Positions 1 to 8,473 of a DNA stretch of 64,000 nucleotides are shown in pieces. Every line of letters starts with the position of its first letter. The stretch's first letter is position 1. The notes under the pieces were generated by a model. The model was given only the letters and a program-made list of their open reading frames with translations, had not been told where the DNA came from and searched no databases. This DNA comes from CAYOSU01 sp964406735 (GTDB taxonomy: Bacteria > Bacillota > Clostridia > Christensenellales > CAMQZB01): contig CAYOSU010000003.1 in the NCBI GenBank assembly GCA_964406735.1, positions 1 to 64,000 on the forward strand. Direction: 5' to 3'. A program made the translations under genes and the position numbers.

Positions 1-1
1 A

Positions 2-84
2 TGGTGCGGATAACAGGAATCGAACCTGCATGATTTCTCACTAGAACCTGAATCTAGCGCGTCTGCCAGTTCCGCCATATCCGC
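2..84 (-). tRNA. tRNA-Leu (anticodon CAG)
   Basis: Read on the minus strand this is a complete tRNA of 83 nt with an encoded CCA end at the window edge. The acceptor arms GCGGATA and TATCCGC pair, the anticodon loop TTCAGGT gives CAG, and a variable arm of leucine type precedes the T arm (GGTTCGATTCC). It lies immediately downstream of the minus-strand membrane protein gene, 6 nt after its stop, and probably shares that transcript. Confidence 0.95.
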
Positions 85-90
85 AAACCG

Positions 91-531
91 TTAAGACTCT
101 TCCTCGTAAATTATGCTTGGCTTAACTTCTTTCAATCCGTCGGCAAAGCGTTTGAACTCTTTTTCGTCGATTTGAACGAAGTGTTTTTTGACGTTTTCCT
201 TGTTGTCAAAATAGCTTAAAACGAGGCTGTTGTCTACCTTTTGATATTTTACGCTAAAAAGCGGCAAAATGTCAATCTTATAACGCAAGATACTTATATT
301 TATTTCGACGCCGCCGGGCAATATCTTGTAATTTGACTTATAAAGCGTTGCGATCACGATGGCGAATACGACTGATAGCGCAATAACGCTGATAAGTCTT
401 CCTGCATCGAATCCGCTCATGGTTATCATATCGATAACGGTAAAGACGAGAAGCGCCGCAATAGCTATCCAAAGTATTATCGATATAACGATTATCGATT
501 TAGAAAATTTCATCTTGAATTTTTTGTCCAT
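91..531 (-). CDS. Small membrane protein with two N-terminal TM segments
   Basis: 146 aa, not recognised as a named protein. Two hydrophobic helices lie at about residues 12-33 and 43-63, followed by a cytoplasmic part of about 80 residues rich in beta-forming stretches. This layout (TM hairpin plus a small beta domain) resembles bacterial PH-like or YcxB-type proteins, but that is only a topology argument. A promoter sits just upstream on the minus strand, and the tRNA-Leu follows 6 nt after the stop. No catalytic motif is visible. Confidence 0.7.
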   Translation of the reverse strand: MDKKFKMKFSKSIIVISIILWIAIAALLVFTVIDMITMSGFDAGRLISVIALSVVFAIVIATLYKSNYKILPGGVEINISILRYKIDILPLFSVKYQKVDNSLVLSYFDNKENVKKHFVQIDEKEFKRFADGLKEVKPSIIYEEES

Positions 532-537
532 AGTGTT

Positions 538-566
538 ATTTTAGCATAATCGCTTTATTATATCAA
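538..566 (-). promoter_or_regulatory. Promoter for the 91-531 gene
   Basis: On the minus strand TTGATA (561-566), a 17-nt spacer and TAAAAT (538-543) form a good sigma-A type promoter. It ends 7 nt upstream of the ATG of the membrane protein, so the untranslated leader would be very short or absent. Confidence 0.6.
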
Positions 567-594
567 ATTATTTTTTGATGCTTTCAAAAATCGA

Positions 595-623
595 TTGCGT
601 TTTTTCGCCGTTTATTCTATCAT
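595..623 (+). promoter_or_regulatory. Promoter for the 670-996 gene
   Basis: TTGCGT (595-600), a 17-nt spacer and TATCAT (618-623), followed about 40 nt later by the ribosome-binding site ACGGAGAT. It could drive the whole plus-strand run up to coaD. Confidence 0.55.
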
Positions 624-669
624 ATAAAAGAAATAATTTCTTTCTTAAATTTCAAACGGAGATATATAC

Positions 670-996
670 ATGGCAAAATACGAAAAAGTATTGACAGGGG
701 ACTTTGACACCGTTCTCAAAAAGATAGAGGACGGAATATTAAACGGAAGCGTAACCGCTTCACTTGAAGAGTCGAGCGATTTTGAAGAAGGAACAGCCCG
801 TTGCAGTGTCAGAATTTTTGAAAGATATAGCTATATGGGTAAAAACAGAGTATCTTTGAGCGTAACGCTTTTTCAAGGTGATAGCGATAAGATATATCTT
901 TCGGCTACGTCGTCGGGCGGAAGTCAGGCAATGTTTTTCAAGATAAACACTATTGGCGAAGAATATTTCCTTGATAAGATCAAAGAATTGATCTAA
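670..996 (+). CDS. Conserved hypothetical protein, DUF6054-like
   Basis: 108 aa, soluble, no signal peptide or TM segment. The pattern (MAKYEKxLTGDFD start, a central RxxERYSxxGKNRVSLxVTL block, and a GGSQAMFFKINTxGE stretch near the C-terminus) matches my memory of a small Firmicutes family of unknown function, DUF6054. No catalytic residues can be named. It is preceded by ACGGAGAT and is the first gene of a plus-strand run; the DUF2156-like gene starts 7 nt after its stop. Confidence 0.75.
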   Translation: MAKYEKVLTGDFDTVLKKIEDGILNGSVTASLEESSDFEEGTARCSVRIFERYSYMGKNRVSLSVTLFQGDSDKIYLSATSSGGSQAMFFKINTIGEEYFLDKIKELI

Positions 997-1003
997 AGCT
1001 TTT

Positions 1004-1909
1004 ATGGACTTTGATTATATCAAAATTGAAGATAAAGCCTGCTTTCTTGACCTACTTAAAGATAATCCGCTTTATCTAGAATCGAGTTACGAGCAATGCT
1101 TTGAAACGCTTTTTTGCTTTTCAGAAGATCTATCGATAAAGGTTTCAATAGATCCTGACCGAATAGTGATTCTTTCCGAAGAACACGGTCAAAAGGTATT
1201 TTATCCGCCTATTACACGCTCAAAAGAGGGCTTTATAGAGGCTATCAAGGCTTGTATCGACTATTCGACCGACAACGGCTTTCCCTTTGTTTTAGAGGGA
1301 ATTACGCCCGTGCAAAAGGCGGTGATAGAAAGCGATAACAGCCTATACGTTCACTTTGAGCCTGATAGAAGCAACTACGAATACCTGTACTTGCCAAGCG
1401 AGTTTATTTCATATAACCCAAGGCTGCAAGCATTCAAGATAGCTCAACTAAAAGGCTTTGAAAAGCGTTGCGGCAGCAATCGTCGCCCGTATATGAGCAA
1501 AGACCTTCCCGAGATAGAGTTGCTTTTCAAGGAGTGGCTCGGCAAGCGCAATATCACCGAATACGACTATGCGCCAATGCTAAAAGCACTAAAAAACATT
1601 GACAACTTAGGGCTTTTTGCAACCTGTCTTACTGCGGACGGTAAGATAATAGGTCTGTCAATAGGAAAGATAGACGAAAAGAACGTCGGAACGGTATTGT
1701 TTGAAAAGGCTGAGCACAAATACTTCGGTGCATATGCGGCGCTTGTTTCGTATTTCGTTCGAGATCATATGAGTAATTGCCGCTATATCAATAGGCAAGA
1801 GGATATGGGCATAGAGGGACTCAGGCGTTCGAAGCTTTCATACTTAGTTGAACGATTCATAGTCAAGTATAAGATGACGTTAGGGTATGTTTATAGAGGT
1901 AAACAATGA
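1004..1909 (+). CDS. DUF2156 / acyltransferase-like domain protein
   Basis: 301 aa. It resembles the DUF2156 family, whose fold is the GNAT-like acyltransferase fold found in the C-terminal part of phosphatidylglycerol lysyltransferases (MprF). The signature is the C-terminal INRQEDMGIEGLRRSKLSY segment (about residues 263-281). There is no membrane flippase domain, so this is a stand-alone soluble form and the substrate is unknown. Its stop overlaps the start of the hydratase gene by 4 nt (ATGA), which implies translational coupling. The start ATG is 7 nt after the upstream gene, with only a weak ribosome-binding site (AAAGC). Confidence 0.75.
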   Translation: MDFDYIKIEDKACFLDLLKDNPLYLESSYEQCFETLFCFSEDLSIKVSIDPDRIVILSEEHGQKVFYPPITRSKEGFIEAIKACIDYSTDNGFPFVLEGITPVQKAVIESDNSLYVHFEPDRSNYEYLYLPSEFISYNPRLQAFKIAQLKGFEKRCGSNRRPYMSKDLPEIELLFKEWLGKRNITEYDYAPMLKALKNIDNLGLFATCLTADGKIIGLSIGKIDEKNVGTVLFEKAEHKYFGAYAALVSYFVRDHMSNCRYINRQEDMGIEGLRRSKLSYLVERFIVKYKMTLGYVYRGKQ

Positions 1910-4110
1910 GGATTTATAACGAAAAATGTATAGTTACCAAAGGTTATAAGGTGATTCCGAAGTCGGAATATAAAGGGAACGATGCTCTTTTATCAAAAAA
2001 TACGCTCGCATATCCTATCTTGACTTCGCATTCAACCGGGGACGATAAAAACCTTAAGATAAAGTTCGACGCACTTTGCTCGCACGATATAACGTACGTC
2101 GGCATAATTCAGACTGCTCGTTACAGCGGACTTACACGTTTTCCTGTGCCTTACGTTCTCACAAACTGCCACAATAGTCTTTGCGCTGTCGGCGGTACGA
2201 TAAACGAGGACGATCATATATTCGGTCTTTCTGCTGCTAAAAAGTACGGCGGAATATACGTTCCGCCAAACGTTGCTGTTATTCATCAATACATGCGCGA
2301 AAAATTTGCAGGTTGCGGCAAAATGATACTCGGAAGCGATAGTCATACGCGTTACGGTGCGTTAGGAACTATGGCGATAGGCGAAGGCGGTCCGGAGCTT
2401 GTCAAACAAATACTTTCAAAGACCTATAATATCGATATGCCGCGTATTATTGCCGTTGTATTAAAAGGAAGTCCTCGCTTGGGAGTAGGCCCGCAGGACG
2501 TTGCGATAAAGCTTATCGGCGGCGTATTTGCAAGCGGCATAGTTAAAAATGCGATACTTGAATTTGTCGGCGACGGTATACGTTCGCTTTCGATGGATTA
2601 TAGGATCGGAATTGACGTTATGACGACGGAAACTGCGTGCCTTTCCTCGATTTGGGAAACGGACGATAAAACGCGCGAATACCTTGCTAAGCACGGAAGA
2701 GAGGACGATTTTGCCCTATTAAAGCTCACCGCCGATGCTGAATACGACGGAGTTATCGAGATAGATCTTGAAAAAATAGTCCCGATGATAGCGATGCCCT
2801 TCCATCCAAGCAACGCATATGAACTTAGCGAGGTAATAAAGAACCCTTACGATGTTTTCGCAGAGGTTGAAAAGAACGCTAAAAAGTCGATTGAAAGAGA
2901 TGATTTAGCTCTTAATTTGACAAATAAGATAAAAAACGGCAAGGTATATATTGACCAAGGCGTCATAGCAGGATGTGCAGGCGGTACGTACGAAAACTTA
3001 GTTGAGGCGGCAAATATTCTGAGCGGTGCAAATATCGGAAGCGGCGCTTACGCTCTTTCAGTTTATCCGTCGAGTATGCCGATATACAACGCTTTGATCG
3101 AAAACGGCTCGATGTCGACACTGATTAACAGCGGGGCGGTAATAAAACCATGCTTCTGCGGACCGTGCTTTGGCGCAGGAGACGTCCCGTCGAACGGTGC
3201 GCTCTCTATTCGCCATTCAACGAGAAACTTCCCGATGCGCGAAGGCTCGAAGCCAAGCGACGGACAGCTAGCGTCGGTTGCTCTTATGGATGCAAGAAGC
3301 ATTGCGGCTACCTCAAAGCACGGCGGCGTGCTTACTGCCGCAACCGAAGAGGAGTACGAGAATACTGTTCCAAAGTACTATTTTAACGCCAATATTTACG
3401 ATAATAGAGTATATAACGGCTTTGATAGACCTGATTCCGACGAGGAACTTATCGTTGGTCCTAATATCGCCATGTGGCCTGAAATAGCCCCCTTAAAGCG
3501 CAATATCTTACTCAAAAACATAGCCGTTATTCTAGATGACGTAACGACGACTGACGAGCTTATTCCGTCCGGCGAGACCTCGTCTTATCGCTCCAACCCC
3601 TTAAAGCTTGCTTCGTTCACGCTTTCGAGAAAGGAGCCTAAGTATGTCGAAAGAGCTAAAAATGTTCAAGAAATAGCTAAAAACGGAAGCGATGAGCTAA
3701 ACAGAGTTCTGTCTGCGGTAAATGCTGATATCTGCGATACGTCCGTTAATTCGTTTATATTCGCAAAGATGCCGGGCGACGGTTCTGCAAGAGAGCAGGC
3801 TGCGTCCTGCCAGCGAGTTTTGGGTGGTGGTGCAAACGTTGCGATAGAGTACGCAACAAAAAGGTATAGGAGCAACCTCATTAACTGGGGAATGCTACCT
3901 CTTCAAACACAGGATTGTGCTTTTGAGCTTGGCGACTGGCTTTATATTGACGATATGATCGGGAAATTGCAAAACCGCGAACTTGAGTTTGTCGGCAAGA
4001 TAATAAGAAACGGCGATGTTATCCCTGTTGAGCTTTCATTAGGCAAGCTTTCCGATAGCGAGATAGAAATTCTTATTTCGGGCTGTCTAATGAATTATTA
4101 TAAAAACTAA
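1906..4110 (+). CDS. Aconitase-superfamily hydratase (YbhJ-like)
   Basis: 734 aa. An iron-sulfur (de)hydratase of the aconitase superfamily. Visible hallmarks are GSDSHTRYGALGT (about residues 145-157), AGCAGGTYENL with a candidate cluster cysteine near 356, and CFCGPC (about 416-421) followed by STRNFPMREGS, which aligns with the substrate-binding NRNF segment of aconitases. The C-terminal part, including GDGSAREQAA, looks like the swivel domain. It is unlike the citrate-cycle AcnA/AcnB proteins and resembles the uncharacterised hydratase group that includes E. coli YbhJ. The substrate is unknown. It is translationally coupled to the DUF2156-like gene. Confidence 0.85.
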   Translation: MRIYNEKCIVTKGYKVIPKSEYKGNDALLSKNTLAYPILTSHSTGDDKNLKIKFDALCSHDITYVGIIQTARYSGLTRFPVPYVLTNCHNSLCAVGGTINEDDHIFGLSAAKKYGGIYVPPNVAVIHQYMREKFAGCGKMILGSDSHTRYGALGTMAIGEGGPELVKQILSKTYNIDMPRIIAVVLKGSPRLGVGPQDVAIKLIGGVFASGIVKNAILEFVGDGIRSLSMDYRIGIDVMTTETACLSSIWETDDKTREYLAKHGREDDFALLKLTADAEYDGVIEIDLEKIVPMIAMPFHPSNAYELSEVIKNPYDVFAEVEKNAKKSIERDDLALNLTNKIKNGKVYIDQGVIAGCAGGTYENLVEAANILSGANIGSGAYALSVYPSSMPIYNALIENGSMSTLINSGAVIKPCFCGPCFGAGDVPSNGALSIRHSTRNFPMREGSKPSDGQLASVALMDARSIAATSKHGGVLTAATEEEYENTVPKYYFNANIYDNRVYNGFDRPDSDEELIVGPNIAMWPEIAPLKRNILLKNIAVILDDVTTTDELIPSGETSSYRSNPLKLASFTLSRKEPKYVERAKNVQEIAKNGSDELNRVLSAVNADICDTSVNSFIFAKMPGDGSAREQAASCQRVLGGGANVAIEYATKRYRSNLINWGMLPLQTQDCAFELGDWLYIDDMIGKLQNRELEFVGKIIRNGDVIPVELSLGKLSDSEIEILISGCLMNYYKN

Positions 4111-4155
4111 ATACTACACATAAAATATAGTATTTCTTTTCAGGAGGAAATACTT

Positions 4156-5121
4156 ATTTTATATATCGACACGGGAAAATTACGGAGGAATATTGAAAAA
4201 ATAAAGGAAAGTTGCAGTAAAAAAGTCATTTACGTTTCCAAGAATAACTGCTATGGCTTAGGATATGAACGTATAATTCCGAATATCGACGAAAAGGTTG
4301 AATTTTACGCCGTAAAGGATATATATGAAGCAAAAATGCTTTCGTTATGTACTAAAAAAGATATATTGCTCCTCATGCCGTCTAGTGTGCAGTGCTTAGA
4401 CAATAGGTTTATTTATACTGTTCAAAAGCCTTGCGATCTAGAGCTATTACCAAAGGGTGCTAAGATCCATATAAAGGTAAACAGTGGTATGAATCGCTTT
4501 GGCGTTGACGACAAGTATTCGTTTGACAAACTATATGAGATTGTTCTTTCAAAAGGTTTTGCTGTTAGCGGTGCATATACGCACCTATACTCAAACGATA
4601 GAGAAGATTCCCTGAAACAGCTTGAATTGTTTGAAAGTATCGTCAAAAACGCTGTAAAATTCAAACACGCAACCTTCAAATCAACGCTTATACCTTTAGA
4701 TTATGACGATATATCTTGCGTGAGAAGCGGCATAGATGTTTTAGGGTGTGGAGAAAACTTTTCGCAATGCGTAACCGTAACGTCAAAGGTGATCGACATC
4801 CGTCGTATAAAGGGCGGAGATACGGTTGGCTACGATAAGGGCTTTATAGCGCAAAGCGATTGTGTTGTTGCGATAATAGCTTTTGGCTATAACAACATGT
4901 CTATAAAGAAAATAAATGGTCAAAAAGTCTTGATAAATAATGAATTTTATCCTATAATAAGTGTGGCGATGGATGTATCGTTCGTTTTAGTGGATGAGAA
5001 AGTGTGCGTAAATGACGACGTCGTAATTACCTCCGATAGAGAGGGGATAAGACTGAAAGACTTCGCTAAAAACATGCGTACTTGTCCGCACGAGCTGCTC
5101 GTTTCGTTAAAACAAAGGTAA
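4156..5121 (+). CDS. alr: Alanine racemase family protein with probable ATT start
   Basis: About 321 aa, shorter than the usual 360-390. It interconverts L- and D-alanine with PLP for peptidoglycan. The PLP lysine lies in VSKNNCYGLG (K29 by my start), matching VVKADAYGHG of the family; NSGMNRFGV, HLYSND, VGYDKGF (catalytic tyrosine region) and SVAMDVSFVLVD also fit. No ATG, GTG or TTG occurs in frame between the upstream in-frame stop (4108-4110) and ATG 4336, which would remove the PLP lysine. A consensus AGGAGG (4142-4147) sits 8 nt before ATT 4156, giving (M)LYIDTGKLRRNI, a typical family start. The ATT start is inferred; a base error is the alternative. Confidence 0.85.
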   Translation: MLYIDTGKLRRNIEKIKESCSKKVIYVSKNNCYGLGYERIIPNIDEKVEFYAVKDIYEAKMLSLCTKKDILLLMPSSVQCLDNRFIYTVQKPCDLELLPKGAKIHIKVNSGMNRFGVDDKYSFDKLYEIVLSKGFAVSGAYTHLYSNDREDSLKQLELFESIVKNAVKFKHATFKSTLIPLDYDDISCVRSGIDVLGCGENFSQCVTVTSKVIDIRRIKGGDTVGYDKGFIAQSDCVVAIIAFGYNNMSIKKINGQKVLINNEFYPIISVAMDVSFVLVDEKVCVNDDVVITSDREGIRLKDFAKNMRTCPHELLVSLKQR

Positions 5122-5156
5122 TTATTCGTAAAACAATATGTTTTACGAATAATTAT
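5120..5156. repeat. Dispersed palindromic element, copy 1
   Basis: A perfect inverted repeat with 14-bp arms (ATTATTCGTAAAAC at 5121-5134, GTTTTACGAATAAT at 5140-5153) around a 5-nt centre. It begins on the alr stop codon and has no T-tract, so it is a poor intrinsic terminator. The same ends recur at about 38394, 44626, 56716, 61271 and 61688. Confidence 0.7.
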
Positions 5157-5183
5157 ATCAAATATCACGATAGAGGTAATACT

Positions 5184-5744
5184 TTGAGGATCATTTCAGG
5201 AAAATACAAAGGAAGAAAGCTATACGAGTTTAAGGGCTATGATATAAGACCCACGGGTGAAAAAGCAAGAGAAGCACTGTTTGATATATTGCGTGATAAG
5301 ATAGACGGTGCAGATTTTCTCGATCTTTTCGCCGGAACGGGTGCGGTCGGAATAGAAGCTGCATCCCGCGGCGCAAAGAACGTCGTTATGTTCGATATTT
5401 CAAAAGAAAGCGTTGCATTAATAAATAAAAACTGCGCTCACGTCGGGCTTACCTGTGAGGTATCCTGTATGCCTTGCTTGTACGCTTTGAATATTCTCGG
5501 CGCATCAAAAAGGCAATTTGACGTAATATTCCTTGATCCTCCCTATAATGCAAAGTACGGCGAGGAAGCTATCGAAATAATACTTAAAAAAGGTATTTTG
5601 AAAGAAGACGGTGTTATCGTTCTCGAAAAAGCGTCCTCAGAGAAAAAGAGAGTGGATTTCGAGGGCTTAAATAGATTTGACGAGAGAAGATACGGCTTAA
5701 ACAGCTTTATTTTCTACAAAAAAGAGAGCGCTTTGGAGGAATAA
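5184..5744 (+). CDS. rsmD: 16S rRNA (guanine966-N2)-methyltransferase RsmD
   Basis: 186 aa from TTG 5184, preceded by AGAGGT. The N-terminus MRIISGKYKGRKL is the standard RsmD start, so a longer reading from 5082 inside alr is rejected. SAM-binding motif LDLFAGTGAVGIEAASRG lies at about 45-62 and the catalytic DPPY tetrapeptide in FLDPPYNAKYG. It methylates G966 of 16S rRNA in the 30S subunit. It is followed 2 nt later by coaD, the same order as ylbH-ylbI in Bacillus. Confidence 0.93.
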   Translation: MRIISGKYKGRKLYEFKGYDIRPTGEKAREALFDILRDKIDGADFLDLFAGTGAVGIEAASRGAKNVVMFDISKESVALINKNCAHVGLTCEVSCMPCLYALNILGASKRQFDVIFLDPPYNAKYGEEAIEIILKKGILKEDGVIVLEKASSEKKRVDFEGLNRFDERRYGLNSFIFYKKESALEE

Positions 5745-5746
5745 AA

Positions 5747-6220
5747 ATGGAGTGCATTTTTGCGGGTAGTTTTGATCCGATTACGCTCGGTCATATAGAT
5801 GTAATCAAGCGCGGTACGAAACTTTTCGATAAGGTATACGTTGCTGTCGGAATAAACGAAAATAAAACGCCGCTTATTAGTGTAGAAGACAGAGTAGAAT
5901 TGATAAAGCGTTGCTTTGCAAATGACCCGTCCGTTGAGGTGTTGAGTTATTCCGGACTTACGGTCGAGCTTTGTGAAAAGCTTAACGTATATACTCTTTT
6001 GAGAGGTGTCAGAAACGAGAAAGATTTTGCTTACGAAAAGGAAATAGAGGACGTCAACAGAGCGCTTTGCGATAAGATAGAGACTGTTTATATCACGGCA
6101 TCTCCCGCAATCAAACATATCAGTTCGTCCGTTGTCAAGGAACTATATCATTTCGGGAAAGACCTTTCCGCATTTGTTCCTGCACCTGTCAACGAATACT
6201 TAAAAAACCACAAAAATTAG
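5747..6220 (+). CDS. coaD: Phosphopantetheine adenylyltransferase
   Basis: 157 aa, the usual length. It transfers AMP from ATP to 4'-phosphopantetheine in the penultimate step of CoA synthesis. The nucleotidyltransferase TxGH motif is in GSFDPITLGHIDVI (about 7-20), and ISSSVVKEL (about 123-131) is the second ATP-binding signature. It starts after GGAGGAATAAAA, 2 nt behind rsmD. Its 3' end overlaps the convergent ylbJ gene by 21 nt, so both genes lack a separating terminator. Confidence 0.97.
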   Translation: MECIFAGSFDPITLGHIDVIKRGTKLFDKVYVAVGINENKTPLISVEDRVELIKRCFANDPSVEVLSYSGLTVELCEKLNVYTLLRGVRNEKDFAYEKEIEDVNRALCDKIETVYITASPAIKHISSSVVKELYHFGKDLSAFVPAPVNEYLKNHKN

Positions 6221-7162
6221 ACTCAATAAAAACGTAGATATAACCGAATGAACGACCTTTCCGAGTAGATAGGTCGTTTTCTTTATACCTGAACTTGATA
6301 AAAACGATAGATTCTGCATGTTTATAGAAAGTCCGCCGAATGATATAAGAAAACACGCAAGTATAGCCGTTATTTTTTGATTTTGAGAAAGCATAGCGAT
6401 CTTTTTTATGCCTTGCGTACATTCAAAGATCCCCGATATAACACCGCTGCCTAAGTTTTTTCCAAAGGGAGATAGCGCGCAAGATAAGAGATATTCAAGA
6501 GGAAATAATAACTTAAAATGTTCTATCATACCGTAAAAGACGTAAAACAGTGAGATATATCCGCCGACGATAAGAATTGATATAACGGAGTCGTAAGTCA
6601 TTTCATAAAGTGTTTTCTGTGTATTAACCATTATTTTCGCACTCTTTTTCAAAGCACAATTTCTTGGCTTAAAAATATACGCCGTTGTCATCGCACCCAA
6701 GATATGACAGCAATATATCAAAATGCCGTATAGGGAGTTTTTCAAGAGTATTCCTCCGATAGTCCCGATGATAAATATAGCCCCAGACGTTGATGATAAC
6801 AGAGAAACGCATAAGGCCTCGTTATCTCTTATTTCCTTTGTTTTTACAAGGTTATCCGTAATCTTAGCGCCGATCGGATATCCTGAAATGTAGCTCATTA
6901 TCGCCGCATAAGAGGCAATTCCGTTCACGTTGAATACTTTTTGCGTTATATTAGAAAGCCTTTCGCCGATAAAATTAAATACTCCCGTCTTACCGAGTAT
7001 TGCGCTAAGAAAAAAGAACGGGAAAAGCGAGGGTAGAACATATAAAAACCACATACTAAACCCTTCTATCGCAAATATTACTGAAATAGAGGGGAATATC
7101 AGCATCGCAATTATCAAAACGGTAATTGAAAAAGGCAAAACGATTCTTTTTATCTTATTCAT
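6200..7162 (-). CDS. ylbJ: YlbJ-like integral membrane protein (sporulation-associated family)
   Basis: 320 aa with about eight hydrophobic segments and gate/nucleoside-recognition-type motifs: PSLFPFFFLSAILGKTG near the N-terminus and SYISGYPIGAK at about 90-100. B. subtilis YlbJ is needed for heat-resistant spore formation, and in Bacillus it also follows ylbH-ylbI, although there all point the same way. Here the gene is inverted and converges on coaD with a 21-nt overlap. The identity rests on motif and position; whether this organism sporulates cannot be told from the window. Confidence 0.8.
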   Translation of the reverse strand: MNKIKRIVLPFSITVLIIAMLIFPSISVIFAIEGFSMWFLYVLPSLFPFFFLSAILGKTGVFNFIGERLSNITQKVFNVNGIASYAAIMSYISGYPIGAKITDNLVKTKEIRDNEALCVSLLSSTSGAIFIIGTIGGILLKNSLYGILIYCCHILGAMTTAYIFKPRNCALKKSAKIMVNTQKTLYEMTYDSVISILIVGGYISLFYVFYGMIEHFKLLFPLEYLLSCALSPFGKNLGSGVISGIFECTQGIKKIAMLSQNQKITAILACFLISFGGLSINMQNLSFLSSSGIKKTTYLLGKVVHSVISTFLLSLIFVVF

Positions 7163-7257
7163 ACAAAAGAATATGAGAAATACACTCTCTATATTCTTCG
7201 AATGTTATCGAAGAGAGATAAATAAATTATTCCAGTGATTTTAGTTATAATAAAAAA

Positions 7258-7280
7258 GCCGACGAATGTATGTCGTCGGC
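7258..7280 (-). terminator. Intrinsic terminator of tmcAL
   Basis: GCCGACGA and TCGTCGGC form an 8-bp GC-rich stem. On the minus strand it is followed by six T (7252-7257), placed just after the tmcAL stop. It also separates tmcAL from ylbJ, which therefore needs its own promoter or read-through. Confidence 0.85.
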
Positions 7281-7298
7281 AGATCTTTTTAATATTGC

Positions 7299-8438
7299 TT
7301 ATTCAACTATTCTTACTGAAGTAAGTTTGCTGTCAAGCCTCTTTCCGCTCAATATCATATAAAGCTTATCAGCTCTTTTAGAAATTTCAAAAAGTTCGTT
7401 TTTATCTGAAATATCCCTATCGCTTTTTGCGATAATAAGCTTGTCTGTTCCCTTTAACAGCTCGCATTTGTCTTTACTGACGGCAAGTGCGTTGACGTAA
7501 GAAAGGGTGTCTAAGGCTTGTTTTGCGGTGTTGTATTTAATTCCGATAAGGGCAGATAAAAGTATACGCTTTATCTTTGCCATCGTGTACCGCTTTGACT
7601 TAATATTCTCGCAAAGCTCTTCAAAAGAAGAGGATTCCAAGATAGCTTGCAATATCTTGTTTTCAAGCCCCTCCGTAACCTCGGAAATGGCGTAAAGATC
7701 GCCTTTTGTGGTGTTAATAAGTTTATACTGCAACAGCTTAAAAAGCGTCTCGTTTGACTTATTAACGTCCAAAAAAGCGTCTTTTTTCTCGATTGAGCTT
7801 TGCGGAATAAATCTCGTCGTATCGTTCGATACGTTCTCTCTGATGTATGACGAAGACGCATATTTTTCATCGTCGACGAGCCTTCTTATCGTAACGGGCG
7901 TAATATTTGCATTCAAACGCTTTATCGCCTTAATATACTCGATTCCCAAGATGTTGTTAGGCGTTTCGATAATTTTTGCAACATCCTTTCCGTAAATATC
8001 CGCTATCGCTTTATTTCTTGCTGCGGCGTAAAGTAACCCTTTGGACAAGTAGTTTAGGATTTTATCTTGAAGCTCGATTGGTTCGTAAAGTGATATGTCT
8101 GCAATAAGAGAAAGCTTATCAATATCACCGCATTCAGAGCCGAAGACTATCCGTTTTGCGTCGATTTTAGAAAGGATCGAAATTGCCCCCATAGCAAAGC
8201 TTTCTGCGTAGCTTTCGGCAAAATAAACGGGAAGCTCGAGTACGAGATCCGCACCTTCCTTAACAGCCGTTTCCGCTCTTTCAAATTTTCCCAAAACGGC
8301 AAGCTCGCCTCGTTGAACGAAGTTTCCGCTCATCAAACATAGTATATCGTCTTCAAAATTTTCTCTTGCATAGCTCAAAAGTGCCTTATGACCATTATGA
8401 AGAGGATTAAATTCACAAATTATTGCCGTAAAACCCAT
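7299..8438 (-). CDS. tmcAL: tRNA(Met) cytidine acetate ligase TmcAL (YlbM)
   Basis: 379 aa. It forms N4-acetylcytidine at the wobble base of elongator tRNA-Met using acetate and ATP. The nucleotidyltransferase-like start CEFNPLHNGH (about residues 8-17) and SGNFVQRGE (about 38-46), followed by FGSECGD, are diagnostic. It is divergent from ackA, whose product binds acetate and ATP too, though no functional tie is implied. The order ylbJ-tmcAL agrees with ylbJ-ylbM in Bacillus, with ylbK and ylbL absent. Confidence 0.93.
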   Translation of the reverse strand: MGFTAIICEFNPLHNGHKALLSYARENFEDDILCLMSGNFVQRGELAVLGKFERAETAVKEGADLVLELPVYFAESYAESFAMGAISILSKIDAKRIVFGSECGDIDKLSLIADISLYEPIELQDKILNYLSKGLLYAAARNKAIADIYGKDVAKIIETPNNILGIEYIKAIKRLNANITPVTIRRLVDDEKYASSSYIRENVSNDTTRFIPQSSIEKKDAFLDVNKSNETLFKLLQYKLINTTKGDLYAISEVTEGLENKILQAILESSSFEELCENIKSKRYTMAKIKRILLSALIGIKYNTAKQALDTLSYVNALAVSKDKCELLKGTDKLIIAKSDRDISDKNELFEISKRADKLYMILSGKRLDSKLTSVRIVE

Positions 8439-8473
8439 TAAACACCTTTACAAAAAATATTATTTATATTAAA

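Noticed and set aside
5082..5183. Longer N-terminus for rsmD starting inside alr
   Set aside because: It would run through the palindromic element and adds residues absent from RsmD; TTG 5184 gives the standard start.
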